From Fabrea salina (Eukaryota > Ciliophora > Heterotrichea > Heterotrichida > Fabreidae): a DNA stretch of 64,000 nucleotides. The notes under the pieces were generated by a model. The model saw nothing but the letters and a program-made list of their open reading frames with translations, ran no database searches and was not told where the DNA came from. The stretch covers positions 1 to 64,000 of the forward strand of contig JALIHJ010000011.1 in the NCBI GenBank assembly GCA_022984795.1, in the 5' to 3' direction. The translations under genes were made by a program, and so were the position numbers. Shown here one piece after another: positions 28,911 to 38,971 of this stretch; within the stretch, counting starts at the first letter, position 1; each line of letters opens with the position of its first letter.

Positions 28911-31900
28911 ATGGAAGCTGTTAACGTAGTGATTCGTTTCAGAGGTGGGGAAGTAGGTCAGGGGGAGGGATTTGCTGATTGGAAGCTTTACCCTGCCAGC
29001 ATCAAGCACCCTAAAAAGGACTATGACTTCAACTTTGACGCTGTGCTCTCTTCTGAGCAGTCTCAGGCTGATCTCTACGATGCAGCAGGAAGGAAAATCA
29101 TAGATTCATTGTAAGTTCTACTTAGTATGGACGGGTTCAACTCGACAATATTTGCTTACGGGCAGTCGGGGTCTGGAAAAACCTTTTCTATGCTTGGACC
29201 CGAAGAGGTCACTGAACTCCTGGTCAACGAGCCAGACAACATTCCTGAGTCCACTCAAGAACTCTTTGGAATAACTCCCCGAACTACTTTCCACATGTTC
29301 GACAGGATAGAGAAAGGCATTGAGCAAGGCACCCAGTACACCGTGAGGTGCAGTTACATAGAAATCTACAACGAAATGATCAATGACATTTTGGTGTGCC
29401 CTTCAGCTACCAACCTTAAGTTAAGGGAGTACCCCGATAAGGGAATGTGCGTGATTGGAATGCTTGAGAAGTGCTGCGCTAGTCCCGAAGAAGTCTTTGA
29501 GTGCCTTGCAATAGGCACTGCAAACCGAATTACTTGCTCTACAGGGCAAAACGCCAGAAGTTCCAGGTCCCACACGGTATTTGTAATCCAGGTGGACCAA
29601 GTGGAAGCTGACGGGACACTTAAGAACTCCAAACTGAACCTAGTGGACTTGGCAGGGAGTGAAAAACTCAGCAAAACAGGGGCTAAGGGCCAGGCCCTTA
29701 AAGAAGCCCAAAACATTAACTTGAGTTTAACTACTTTGGGCAGGTGCATTAAAGCCCTTACTGCTGGGGGAGAACAGCACGTTCCTTTCCGTGAAAGTAA
29801 GTTGACTTTGTTACTCAAGGAGTCTTTAGGCGGGAACTCCAAAACAACCCTTATTTGCACAGGTTCGCGCAAAAAGGTGCACATGGAAGAAACTATTTCG
29901 ACCCTGATGTTTGCAGAAAGGGCCAAGATGGTCCAGGTGAAAGCCAAAAGCAACGTGAAAAAGTCTTACGCGGAGTTAGAAGCTATGGTGGAAAAGCTCA
30001 AAAAAGAAGTAACTAGACTCAAAAGCCAACTAGCAGGCGAAACGGACTCTGAAAGCACTGCAGAACCAGCAGAGGACAGTTCTATTGAGTACCAAGAGCT
30101 CAAAATACACTACGATAACCTTAAGAACTCTTCGCAAAGACAAATTGAAGAACTCCAAGCCAGACTAGAGCAGGCAGAAGCTAACTCAGACAACATAGAC
30201 TACTTAGCAATGCACGAAGAAATGGGTGCCTACCAGGACAGAATAGACGAGTCGAAAGCCGAAATAGCCAAAATTACCAACGAAAAAGAACAGCAAAAAC
30301 TTATGTACGAGCACGTGATTGACGGACTTAAGTCGGAAAACAAGTCTTTTGAGTCCCAACTCAAACAAGCAAATTCAGACCTAGAGTACTACTCAGAGAA
30401 GACAAAGGAACTGAGTGCTGAAGTTTCTAAGCAACAAGAAGAAGCTTTCCACTTGAGTCAAGAAAACGAAAAACTCAAAGAAGAGTCCAGCAGTATCCTC
30501 GAAAAGGTAAACGAGTTGGAAACTAAAACCCAAAAAGAAGAAAAAAACAAAGAAAAACTAGAAAAGAAACTGAAGTTTGCTGAACAACAAGTGCAGAAAC
30601 TCCAAGCAACCAACAAAGAAATGCAAGAGTCCCTTGACTCCAACCAACAACTCATCGAAGAACTCCAGCACAAAAAGTTTGAGTTTGACGAAAAAGAAGA
30701 AGACATGCTGCAACTGATCGAAAAACTCAAGAAAGAAAACGAAAAACTCAAACTGGAAATAGACACTCTCCAAAAGAACTCAAAACAAAAAGAAGAAGAC
30801 CTTAAGTACTCCATTGAAAAACTAGAAGCTGACAAAGCCAGTTTGCAGAGTGAAAACGAAGAACTCAAAGCCTTGCTCCAGCAGAAGAACTCTGAAATAG
30901 AGTCTTTGAACCACATTCTGGAAAAGAACTCTTCTCTGGAAGAAGTTATTCGGGAAAAAGAAAACCACCTCAAACAAGTCACTGGCACTTACGAACAGTC
31001 AATAGAACGCTTGAAGACTGAAAAAAGTTCTCTGCAAGAAGAAGTGTCTCACTTAAAAGACCAACTCCACAACTCCAACTCAGAGGTTTCAAGTGTACTT
31101 GAAGAAAAGGAAAAACTCAGTGCTAGTTTAAAGTCCACCAACGAAAAGTACAACAAACTCATCAAGGAAACAAAGGAACTCAAGGTTTCTAACTCCAACT
31201 TGAGTGAACAAGTCAAAGACCTCGAAGCAGCTAAAGACCAAACTAACCGCCAACTCCAAACTGAGTTAGACAAAGAAAAACGCTACTTAGAAGACATTGA
31301 AACTCAAAAAGAAATTAACGAAGACCTCAAAACCCAAGTCAAAGAACTCCAAGAAGAACTAGCTGACTACAAAAAGAACTCCAACCAACAAAAAGACCAA
31401 CTCCACTCAGAAGTCTCTAAACTCAAAGAACAAATATTTAGTTTAGAACAAACCAACAAAAACAACTCACTCGAAAGAGAAACTGAACTCAAGAAACTCT
31501 CAGACGAAAACTCCAACTTAAAACTTTCAGTAGAAGAACAGCAAAAGGAAGTTGCTGTCCAGAAAAACAAAGTCAAGGAACTCAGCACCAAGATTTCCAA
31601 CTACGAAATCCAAATATCTACACTCAAAGCTGACGTGAGGCAAAAAACCAAAGAAAAAGAACTTGAACGAAAGAACTCCTTGATGCGGCAAGTTTCAGGC
31701 TTCGGAAGGAAGTCCAGCTTTTTGGGCAACAGTATTTCTAACAATACACAAAAGAACCCCTTCATGCAACTCAAAAAAACCAACAACCCTCATCTCAAAC
31801 AAGCCATTGAAGAAGCCAAACGGGCTGCTCAACAGGCACCGCAAAGCGACTACAAAGTCCACTACGGATTTGATGAAATTAAGTCCCTCTACTCCAACAT

Positions 31901-31976
31901 AGACGACTACGTCAGGGAAGAGGAAAGCAGCAACGGCAGTTTAACTGAAGACGAAGAAGAAAAAGTTTCTAATTAA
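28911..31976 (+). CDS. Kinesin with N-terminal motor and long coiled coil
   Basis: 1016 aa in two exons; a 15-nt intron at 29111-29125 lies between motor strands. Splicing gives IIDSFMDGFNSTIFAYGQSGSGKT, matching the kinesin core. Motor residues 1 to about 350: P-loop GQSGSGKT (79-86), switch I NARSSRSH, switch II LVDLAGSE, HVPFRESKLT and the LLKESLGGNSKTTLICT motif. An insertion of about 20 residues follows the P-loop. The neck and stalk (360-930) are an almost continuous Glu/Lys/Gln coiled coil, and the tail is short and acidic. The layout is a plus-end-directed dimeric motor of kinesin-1/3 style; the exact family is unsure. The gene diverges from the giant gene with 77 bp between starts. 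Confidence 0.95.
29111..29125 (+). other. 15-nt intron in kinesin gene
   Basis: GTAAGTTCTACTTAG, phase 2. Splicing joins TT|T to make Phe in the motor sequence SFMDGFN. Retention gives an immediate TAA. Confidence 0.96.
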
Positions 31977-31978
31977 AC

Positions 31979-32878
31979 TTATAATACTTTTAAGTCCAGA
32001 AGCATCTTAAGTTCCACTGCTGCAGAAAGCACCAACAAACCCTCTGAGTTTGCAAGCACAAATACCAATACTGGAAAAGGAAGTATGTTTAGCTACTTAG
32101 GAGTTACCTTTGTGAATTCAGAAGTTTCCCAAAAGTAAAAAATGTGTAGCACTGCAAAACTCAGAACTTCGGCAACCTGGGAAGCAACTGAGTAGGGGTA
32201 AGGTGTTGCTAAGTCTAAGAACAAGTACAGCACAGAGTGCGTAGCTTTGTTTCCAACGACTCTGCTTACTAAACTCCACAGTAAGTCTTCAGTAACTAGA
32301 AACAAAGAGCACACTACTAAAGTTTTAACTAAGTGGAGGGTCTGAATTACTACAAAAACTTTGTGGTAAGTTTGGAACCTTTCAGAGTTCTTAGTCAGCA
32401 AAGCTGGAGTCGCAGCTACTAGTCTAGTCCATAAGTTACTCCAGCCCAAACCAACTCCCAAAGCTAAAATAGCACCTAAAGTGTTGTGTTTAGAGTTCTT
32501 TTTAAGAACAGTTTCTAAGTAAGAGTCTTCAGGAGCAAAAGTAACTAGGTAGGTTTCTGTGCTCAAAGCAAGGCCCATTAAAACCAAAACAATAGATGTT
32601 TCGTGAGAAGAAACTACTCTAGAGTCAATTTCAAGGGGTTCGAAAAGCGCCAAAAGACTCAAAGGCAAGTGGACCAGGACCAGAGAGTTGATGCTGAGCA
32701 ATATTGAAAACCCTGACTCTTTTATTTGCTTTACGGGAAAAAAAGTTAAGTAGTTCTTGAATCCTGTGAGCAAAGCAAAGTTCAAAAGAACCACTTTCAA
32801 CAACAAACTCTGCAGAAAAAGAGTTGCTCCCAAAAGAGCCAGAACCAGTGTTGCTAGCACCCCTATTATTTGCTTCAT
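31979..32878 (-). CDS. Multi-span membrane protein, unknown
   Basis: 294 aa in two exons; a 15-nt intron at 32093-32107 near the 3' end. Without splicing the frame stops after VTPK; with splicing it continues for 38 residues (LNILPFPVLVFVLANSEG...). About six to seven hydrophobic segments are spread over the length, and the N terminus may act as a signal anchor. An Asn/Ser/Glu motif and a final hydrophobic helix end the protein. I do not recognise the family; an ER or vacuolar membrane protein is likely. The TAA is two bases from the convergent kinesin TAA, and its start diverges from the MYND-Aurora gene with 23 bp between. Confidence 0.85.
32093..32107 (-). other. 15-nt intron in membrane protein gene
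   Basis: GTAACTCCTAAGTAG, phase 0, in-frame TAG as its last codon. Splicing adds a hydrophobic C-terminal exon (LNILPFPVLVFVLAN). Confidence 0.85.
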
Positions 32879-32901
32879 ATATATAAATTCACTGTATAAA
32901 G

Positions 32902-34035
32902 ATGGAGTGCTTTAGAACTGGATGCGAAAATGATTTTGACGACGAGATACTTTGTAACAAGTGCAGATTAGTAAAATACTGTAGTTTAAAATGCCAGAAC
33001 CAAGACATTGAAGCCCACAAAAGAGTGTGTTCTAGTCACATGTTTGCACTGGAAGAATTCGAAAGATCCCAACTAGATTCCAGTTTACTAGGAAGAGGAA
33101 GTTACGGAGAAGTAAGGACAGTAGTCCACAAACCTACTGGGCTCAAGTACGCCATGAAAGCTATTCCGAAAGAAGTAGTTGAGGAACGCCTTTCCTTGAA
33201 GTTCCTACTTAGAGAAGCGACGGTTCACAAGTCAATTAGTCATTCAAGAATAGTGCAACTTTACGATTTTCTTCAAGATGGAAAAAACTACTACTTGGTG
33301 TTGGAGTGGATTGCTGGAGGCAACTTGTTTAGTTACATTAGGAAACGAAGAGGACTGCCTGAAAGAACTGCTTGGAAGTTCTTTTCCCAAACCTGTACAG
33401 CAGTTAAGTACCTGCACGACAACGGGTTCATACACAGAGACATTAAACCTGAAAACATTTTATTGGACGGAAACAATAACCTCAAACTGTGTGACTTTGG
33501 GTGGAGTGCACCAGGAGGTGATTACCGGAACACTTTTTGCGGGACTCTGGACTACATGGCCCCTGAAATAATTAAACTAGAAAACTACTCTAAAGAAGTT
33601 GACATTTGGGCCTTAGGAGTGTTGCTGTGTGAAATGCTGCAAGGAAGACCCCCTTTCAGAGGCAACAACGACACACAAAAGGCCAGAAACATTGTAAAGG
33701 GCTGCTTTACCTTGGGACCCCAGGTGCCGAAAGACGCCCAAGAATTCATAAAGAAACTACTTAAAATAGACAAGAAAGAGAGACTTGTCATAGACGACAT
33801 TTTTAGAGAACACTGGATGCAGAAGTTCCACAAAGATGGCGAAAAAGAGCCAGAACACCCACAAAGTGCTCGGTCTGTAAGCATTGATGTTTCAGAAAGT
33901 GCACTTCAAGAAAAAATGGAAGAACTCCAGCAACTCACAAAGAAAATCCAGAGACAGAGTTTCGGGGGAATTCAAAGCAGCAATAGAAAGAAAAGGGGGT
34001 TCTTGGCAAGTTTGTTTGGATGCTCACAGAGATAG
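32902..34035 (+). CDS. MYND zinc finger-Aurora-like kinase fusion
   Basis: 377 aa. Residues 3-43 are a MYND finger (C...C...CNKCRLVKYCSLKCQ...H...C). The kinase domain (about 57-315) has GRGSYGEV, AMKAI, HRDIKPENILL, DFGWS and CGTLDYMAPE. DFGWS with CGTLDY is the Aurora kinase signature. Catalytic Lys, Asp and Asp are present, so it should be an active Ser/Thr kinase. The tail (about 320-377) is charged, with a short coiled coil and a basic C terminus (KKRGFLASLFGCSQR) that could bind membranes. The MYND finger would replace the usual TPX2/INCENP-type targeting. It is followed after 9 bp by the DHHC gene on the same strand. Confidence 0.95.
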   Translation: MECFRTGCENDFDDEILCNKCRLVKYCSLKCQNQDIEAHKRVCSSHMFALEEFERSQLDSSLLGRGSYGEVRTVVHKPTGLKYAMKAIPKEVVEERLSLKFLLREATVHKSISHSRIVQLYDFLQDGKNYYLVLEWIAGGNLFSYIRKRRGLPERTAWKFFSQTCTAVKYLHDNGFIHRDIKPENILLDGNNNLKLCDFGWSAPGGDYRNTFCGTLDYMAPEIIKLENYSKEVDIWALGVLLCEMLQGRPPFRGNNDTQKARNIVKGCFTLGPQVPKDAQEFIKKLLKIDKKERLVIDDIFREHWMQKFHKDGEKEPEHPQSARSVSIDVSESALQEKMEELQQLTKKIQRQSFGGIQSSNRKKRGFLASLFGCSQR

Positions 34036-34044
34036 TTAACATAA

Positions 34045-34782
34045 ATGGAATATAAAAAGAACGGGTTCGAAAAACCTTACCACCCTTTACAAGTGATCTC
34101 CTGGGTGGTAATGAGTCTGCATTCAGTCATGCCAGGAATCTGCATCTACTTGTTTTTTTGTATTGAAGCAAAAATAACTTTACTGGTTGTATTTTACACA
34201 GCCCTGGGCTTGGTGACCGTTCTGGGCTTTTTAGCAACTAATTCAAACCCCACTGCAGTCTACTTCAACTGCCAAGCAAAAGGGCAAGCAGGTTTAGTGT
34301 TTTGTTCCTTGTGCACAAAGTTTGTTTCGGAAAGTGCGAAGCACTGTGGACAGTGCAAAAGGTGTGTAGACAACTTTGACCACCATTGCAAGTGGGTCAA
34401 CAATTGCATTGGAGGAAAGAACTACAGGTTGTTTATAGCTCTGATAGTATCCCTTCAAACTTACTTAGCACTGAACTTCGGTATAGAAGTGGTGGCTTTG
34501 AGTGAACGTGTAGAAAATGAGTATGCTTATACTTTCATAGTGGCTGACTGTGTCTTGGGTGGGTGTTTGCTTTTGCTTAACGGGTACTTAATAGTACTGC
34601 ACACTTGGCTGTGGAAGAAAGGCCTTACGACTTATCAATACATTATGATACTGCGGAGGAGGAACGGAATGATCACTCCACAAAGTAGTTCTTTTTCTGA
34701 AAGCTCTCCGCGTTCAGAGAGTTCGGACTGCAAAAAGTCAGTAGAAGCAAGCAATAAGTCCTATGAAGAAGTCCATACATAA
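34045..34782 (+). CDS. DHHC palmitoyltransferase
   Basis: 245 aa. Four membrane spans flank the Cys-rich domain in the usual 2+2 arrangement. The catalytic core is HCGQCKRCVDNFDHHCKWVNNCIGGKNY, with DHHC at about residues 112-115. The enzyme transfers palmitate from acyl-CoA to cysteines of membrane-associated proteins, at the Golgi, ER or plasma membrane. It belongs to a second paralogue pair in this window (48699-49550). Starts 9 bp after the Aurora-like kinase and ends 16 bp before the next gene on the same strand. Confidence 0.95.
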   Translation: MEYKKNGFEKPYHPLQVISWVVMSLHSVMPGICIYLFFCIEAKITLLVVFYTALGLVTVLGFLATNSNPTAVYFNCQAKGQAGLVFCSLCTKFVSESAKHCGQCKRCVDNFDHHCKWVNNCIGGKNYRLFIALIVSLQTYLALNFGIEVVALSERVENEYAYTFIVADCVLGGCLLLLNGYLIVLHTWLWKKGLTTYQYIMILRRRNGMITPQSSSFSESSPRSESSDCKKSVEASNKSYEEVHT

Positions 34783-34798
34783 GTTAATAAGCAAATAA

Positions 34799-36583
34799 AT
34801 GCCGGCTAAAGCCAAAAAGGTAGACCCTGCTGTTTTAGCCCAGCAGTTCGAAAGTTGGCAGCAGTCAGAAGAGTACAACAGTTGGGAAGAACTCTTAAGC
34901 AGAAAGGAAACTTTCAAGAAAAGCATCAGCACCACAACTAAAGACATGACTCGCAGGGAAATGCAGCCTTTTCTGAACAGGTTGCACGAACTAGTTGTTA
35001 TCATGAAGGTGCCTCACAAGTCCACTAGTTACGAACAAGTCTACTTAAGAACAGCTTTTTACCCACAAGTAGGCATTGACTACATGTTTTCCGCAGACGG
35101 ACTTGAATTTGAATTGCACAAAGATTGTGTAGATATTGCCAGAGACACCAGGGGTGCTTTTGTGGACGTGCTCAACAACCTAGATACCATCAGGACTGTG
35201 GAAGAAACGAACTTCATACAAGTCAAAAAGGACTTTGTTAAGAAACTGACAACTTTCGAAAAGCAGTACATGAACCACATCAAAAAAGCACACGACTACC
35301 TGATGAAAGAAGTTTTGGCCGTGATACTGCAGCCACTCACTGACGCCATTGACACCAGCATGAACCTTTACTACTTAGAAAACAGAGCCCACGAAAAACG
35401 CAAGTGGTTCAAAGATCCTGCACCAGAGTTCAGGCTCAGGGCTGTGAAGCAAAAGTTTGCAGAGGCAATGGAAATCCTAATTAAGCGGCTAAGGGAACAT
35501 GGACCTCTTACTTACTGTCCAGACGTACTTACAAGTTTAAGTCGCTTTGAAATAGACACTTCAGAACACGAAGCACTTAAGTTCTTTGTGAACCCAGTTA
35601 AGTCAGGCTGGAGGAAACTACGCAGTGAGTTCAAGTCGCTCCACAAGTACGGAATCATAGTATACAAACAACCTGTGCAACGCAACAAAAATGTAGTGGC
35701 TCACCTCAAAGAAGTACTTGACGCTGAGTGGTACGCTGAACAGTTGTTGGGGGATGAACTCAAACTAGAGCAACTGAAACTTGTTTTTGATGTAGTGTGC
35801 CAGATCTCGCTTTCTCCGCTCAAAGACAAAATGTTCAACGCAAAGCCCGAAGACGAAATGAGCAGGGACTTCGAAGACATTAACTGCATAGTGGCTGAAC
35901 TGGCTGTTTTCAAAGCCCTGCAGCAAATGTACCAAGCCCAAGAAGACATTGCCAAACGCCAAGAAGAACTCAGAGAAGCAGGACTGGAAGTCCCTGAAAA
36001 GGAACGCACTAGTGAAGCTTCTGTTTGGAGCAACGATAAAGAAACTCGCTACGAAGGAATTCCTCGGGTGTGGGTTTGGGAAGGCTACATCAGGGACCCA
36101 GACAAAGTGCTGTGGTTGGAAGCAGCCCAAGTGGTTTCCCAAGTCAACTTAATGGTGCAAGAAGACATCTGCGACTACATAATAGCTCGGTACATTCCTC
36201 GGAGAGACGTTAAGTTGGAAGAAACACGTCCTCCTTACTTGTGGAACAAAAACTTAATGGACAACAGGTACGTTGAACCCGAAGACCCCATTTTCGAAGA
36301 AGACCAGCCCAAACAAGACGACCAAAACAAAATTAAGTTCAGGGGCTACGTGGACCCTGAAAAGGCTTATGTAGACGGAAGAGTCCAGGAAGTGATTGCG
36401 TGGGTTGAAAAACTAGCTATTAACTTGAAGGTTTACCAAAAGGAAACTTGGAACATGCTAGTGAGCAAAGTCATCAGTTCACTTAAAGTCCAAGAAAAAC
36501 CTGACAGTGGCAAAGAAGACATTTCCTTCGAGCAACCCGAAAACCCCCAAAACGAAGAGAACCCCTCCGATGAGTTTATCTAA
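34799..36583 (+). CDS. Large soluble protein, unknown
   Basis: 594 aa, mostly alpha-helical and acidic, with no signal peptide, membrane span or recognised domain. The N terminus (MPAKAKKVDPAVLAQQFESWQQ) and a conserved-looking stretch near 400-450 (GIPRVWVWEGYIRDPDKVLW) stand out. The C terminus is low-complexity (PENPQNEENPSDEF). The even charge pattern and Trp/Tyr-rich segments resemble ciliary or axonemal scaffolds, but this is only an impression. It is the third gene of a same-strand run (32902, 34045, 34799) with gaps of 9 and 16 bp. Confidence 0.85.
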   Translation: MPAKAKKVDPAVLAQQFESWQQSEEYNSWEELLSRKETFKKSISTTTKDMTRREMQPFLNRLHELVVIMKVPHKSTSYEQVYLRTAFYPQVGIDYMFSADGLEFELHKDCVDIARDTRGAFVDVLNNLDTIRTVEETNFIQVKKDFVKKLTTFEKQYMNHIKKAHDYLMKEVLAVILQPLTDAIDTSMNLYYLENRAHEKRKWFKDPAPEFRLRAVKQKFAEAMEILIKRLREHGPLTYCPDVLTSLSRFEIDTSEHEALKFFVNPVKSGWRKLRSEFKSLHKYGIIVYKQPVQRNKNVVAHLKEVLDAEWYAEQLLGDELKLEQLKLVFDVVCQISLSPLKDKMFNAKPEDEMSRDFEDINCIVAELAVFKALQQMYQAQEDIAKRQEELREAGLEVPEKERTSEASVWSNDKETRYEGIPRVWVWEGYIRDPDKVLWLEAAQVVSQVNLMVQEDICDYIIARYIPRRDVKLEETRPPYLWNKNLMDNRYVEPEDPIFEEDQPKQDDQNKIKFRGYVDPEKAYVDGRVQEVIAWVEKLAINLKVYQKETWNMLVSKVISSLKVQEKPDSGKEDISFEQPENPQNEENPSDEFI

Positions 36584-36587
36584 CTTG

Positions 36588-37403
36588 TTATACAGTCTTA
36601 TTTAGGTGACTGGACTCAAAAGACCTGTGGTGACTTTTAGGTTCTTCTTCCTCAGCTTGTGAAGCAGCGACTTGGAGTTTCCAAATCTTTTCTTGGCGCA
36701 CGTGTTCAAGTCTTTCTATTTCTTGGAGTCTTTGGGTTTCGTAAAGTTTCTTGTTCACTAAGCGTTTCTGGATTCTTCTCCACTTCCACTGGCCTAAGGT
36801 GTAGAGTCTCAAAGAAGTTTGTAGTCTAAAAGCCGGAAAACTCAAGTAGGGCACTTCTTTCACCAAACGGAGGAACTCGTCTGTCTAGGCATTACCCCAA
36901 CTGATGGCGTCTGAGCGCGGAGTTTCAAAGAGTTCAACAGCTTTCAAGTAGTTGTTTGGAAAGATCATTTTCCCTTGGGCTTCTGCACTCAAAAAGGTCA
37001 TGATTTCTTCTTTGGTGATAAACCCCTCGGAGTTTTCGCCTATGCACTTAAACACAACTGCTTAAAGTTTACACTTAAGAATTTGAGTAGGAGTGAGTAA
37101 GCAGTACTTAGCAATACTGCGCACAAACTCTACAAAAGACAGTCGTTCCCCTGACTCTTTTTCAAGGTCGTCTATGTACTGGATGAGGTAGGGAGCTATC
37201 ACTGAGTTGGGTTTTTCTTTAATCAACTTAAAGATTTCAATCACACTGACAGTTCCAGAGTTGTTGTTTGAGTCTATTTTGTGGAAAATCACCCACATTT
37301 TGTGCATCTCTTGGTGCTTCATGCAGAACTTCTTCATTAGTTGCTGGATGTCTGGAGTAGGCACGAACTCAGGGGTTTGAGTCTTTTTAATTGCGCATCC
37401 CAT
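36588..37403 (-). CDS. EF-hand-like protein, three exons
   Basis: 261 aa in three exons with 15-nt introns at 37058-37072 and 36881-36895. An unspliced reading breaks into two frames. The first exon has an EF-hand-like loop (DSNNNSGTVSVIEIFKLI); splicing then gives LKFVFKCIGENSEGFITKEEI, a second loop of similar type, and ISWDEFLRLV. The C-terminal exon is basic and Gln/Glu-rich (QWKWRRIQKRLVNKKLY), possibly a helical or IQ-like segment. Likely a calcium sensor, though several loop positions are not ideal. The gene begins MGCAIKK; MGC is a typical N-myristoylation and palmitoylation signal (G2, C3), so it may sit at a membrane. Confidence 0.9.
36881..36895 (-). other. 15-nt intron 2 of EF-hand gene
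   Basis: GTAATGCCTAGACAG, phase 1, with an in-frame TAG at positions 9-11. Splicing gives AISWDEFLRLV. Confidence 0.94.
37058..37072 (-). other. 15-nt intron 1 of EF-hand gene
   Basis: GTAAACTTTAAGCAG, phase 1, with an in-frame TAA at positions 9-11. Splicing gives QILKFVFKCIGENS. Confidence 0.93.
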
Positions 37404-37414
37404 TTATAATTGCA

Positions 37415-38965
37415 TTACTTCTTTTCTTTAAACCACTTTTTGCGCTCTCCGTTCTTCCAGAGACCCCTGCGAGTCACTTCTTCTGGAGAGATGTAGTAGC
37501 CTTCTCCGTTCTGAAGTCCTCTTTCCCAGTTGCACTTAAGCACTCTTCCGTCAGGCCAGTAGTACTCTCCGTAGCCTTCTTTTTCGTCGTTGTTGTAGTT
37601 CCCTTCGTACCTCCTTCCGTCTTCCCACTTAAACACTCCTTTTCCGTGCATCTTTCCTTGGTTCCACTCTCCTTCGTAACTCCTTCCGTCTGCCCAGGTG
37701 TAAGTCCCCACTCCGTGCATTAGGTTGTTTTTGAACTCTCCTTTGTAAACACTTCCGTTGTTCCAAGTAAAGGTTCCTTGACCTTGCTTTTTGCCCCTAA
37801 ACCACTGTCCTTCGTAAACCGACCCATCTGGCCAGTTCTCAACTCCGTGTCCGTGGGGTTGGTCGTTGAGGAATTCCCCTGTGTAGACAACTCCGTTGCT
37901 GTGCATGTACTTCCCTGGCCCGTGAGCCATGCTTTTGTGCCAGTCTCCTTCGTAAACGTCTTCTAAACAGTGGATCAGGCGCCCTACTCCGTTCATTTCA
38001 TCATCGTGCAGCATGCCTGAGTACATTTGGCCTTGTGGCCAGTAAATGTTGCCTCTTCCATCTTTGCAGCCGTTTTTTCTGTTCCACTCTCCTTTGTAGA
38101 TGTACTCCATAGTGCCTCCGTTAGGGTCTGTTTGGTTGAGCACTTGGGCTTCTTTTTTGTGTCTTTTAATGCTTTGGTCGATTTCTTGTTTTTCTACTTG
38201 GCCAGTTTCGCTAGCTTCGTAGTAGTAGTTTTGTTCAGGTTTGATGTCTAGTTTGCCTAGTTTTGCGTCAATTTGACTTAAGTGGGGGTACAACTTAAGG
38301 AATTCAGTGAGTTTTTGTTCAGAGGTTTTTTCGCCTACTTTTTTGGAAGGCGAGTCTTCTTGGACTCCTAGCACTGAGGCAATGGCTTCGAATGTAGAAA
38401 TCTTAGGCAGTTTTTGCTTGGTTTGTGAAGCTCCGTTGGGCAAGTGAGTTTCTTCGTCATAGCGACACATTAGTTCGTAAATGGACTTGGTTTCTTCGTC
38501 AACTTCGTCGTGGTAAGAAATCTCACCCAAAGTAGACTCAAGCAACTCGCATCCTTGGTAGAAAGCATCTTCATCCACTTCTTCAGGCGGCAGCAGTCTT
38601 GTGTGCTCGAAGTTAGTAACTAAGTTCATGAAGTTAAGTAGTTTAAGTTTTCCGTTATATATTCTGTCTATCCAAACCTCAATTTGGCCTGGCCGGATGC
38701 TTCTCCCGGGTTTGTGCACAAGACTTTCATTTTCGAACTGGAACTCTAGGTCTTGAGAGCCCACTTCCACTCCAAAGTGCACTTTAACTGAGGCTTCAGG
38801 AACTGGTTTGTTCGAGGTAGGTTTGCTGAACTCAGCAGTGAACTTAAGTTTTTCAGAGTCCTCTCCGCCAAACTTAACTATTTTGTAGTAGTTAGGAGCC
38901 CAGTTAGAAATGTAGTCCTCTACAAGTTTCTTGCCTTTGTTGACTAGTTCAGTTTCTTCAGACAT
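37415..38965 (-). CDS. MORN-repeat protein
   Basis: 516 aa. An N-terminal acidic domain (1-270) is unrecognised. From about 285 to 505 come nine or ten MORN repeats (YEGEWNQGKMHGKGVFKWEDG type, YxGxxxxGxxxGxGxxxxxDG). MORN arrays bind phospholipids or scaffold protein complexes, and in ciliates and flagellates they occur in radial spokes (RSPH1/RSPH10) and cortical structures. Residues 1-270 lack spoke-head features, so a cortex or basal-body scaffold is equally possible. It lies 11 bp downstream of nothing but the next gene and 6 bp from MTHFS, in a same-strand run of five genes. Confidence 0.93.
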   Translation of the reverse strand: MSEETELVNKGKKLVEDYISNWAPNYYKIVKFGGEDSEKLKFTAEFSKPTSNKPVPEASVKVHFGVEVGSQDLEFQFENESLVHKPGRSIRPGQIEVWIDRIYNGKLKLLNFMNLVTNFEHTRLLPPEEVDEDAFYQGCELLESTLGEISYHDEVDEETKSIYELMCRYDEETHLPNGASQTKQKLPKISTFEAIASVLGVQEDSPSKKVGEKTSEQKLTEFLKLYPHLSQIDAKLGKLDIKPEQNYYYEASETGQVEKQEIDQSIKRHKKEAQVLNQTDPNGGTMEYIYKGEWNRKNGCKDGRGNIYWPQGQMYSGMLHDDEMNGVGRLIHCLEDVYEGDWHKSMAHGPGKYMHSNGVVYTGEFLNDQPHGHGVENWPDGSVYEGQWFRGKKQGQGTFTWNNGSVYKGEFKNNLMHGVGTYTWADGRSYEGEWNQGKMHGKGVFKWEDGRRYEGNYNNDEKEGYGEYYWPDGRVLKCNWERGLQNGEGYYISPEEVTRRGLWKNGERKKWFKEKK

Positions 38966-38971
38966 TTATTA

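Noticed and set aside
28911-29125. Kinesin, BEACH, EF-hand, TPR and GCC genes as broken pseudogenes
   Set aside because: Each interruption is removed exactly by a 15-nt GT...AG intron that restores conserved protein sequence.
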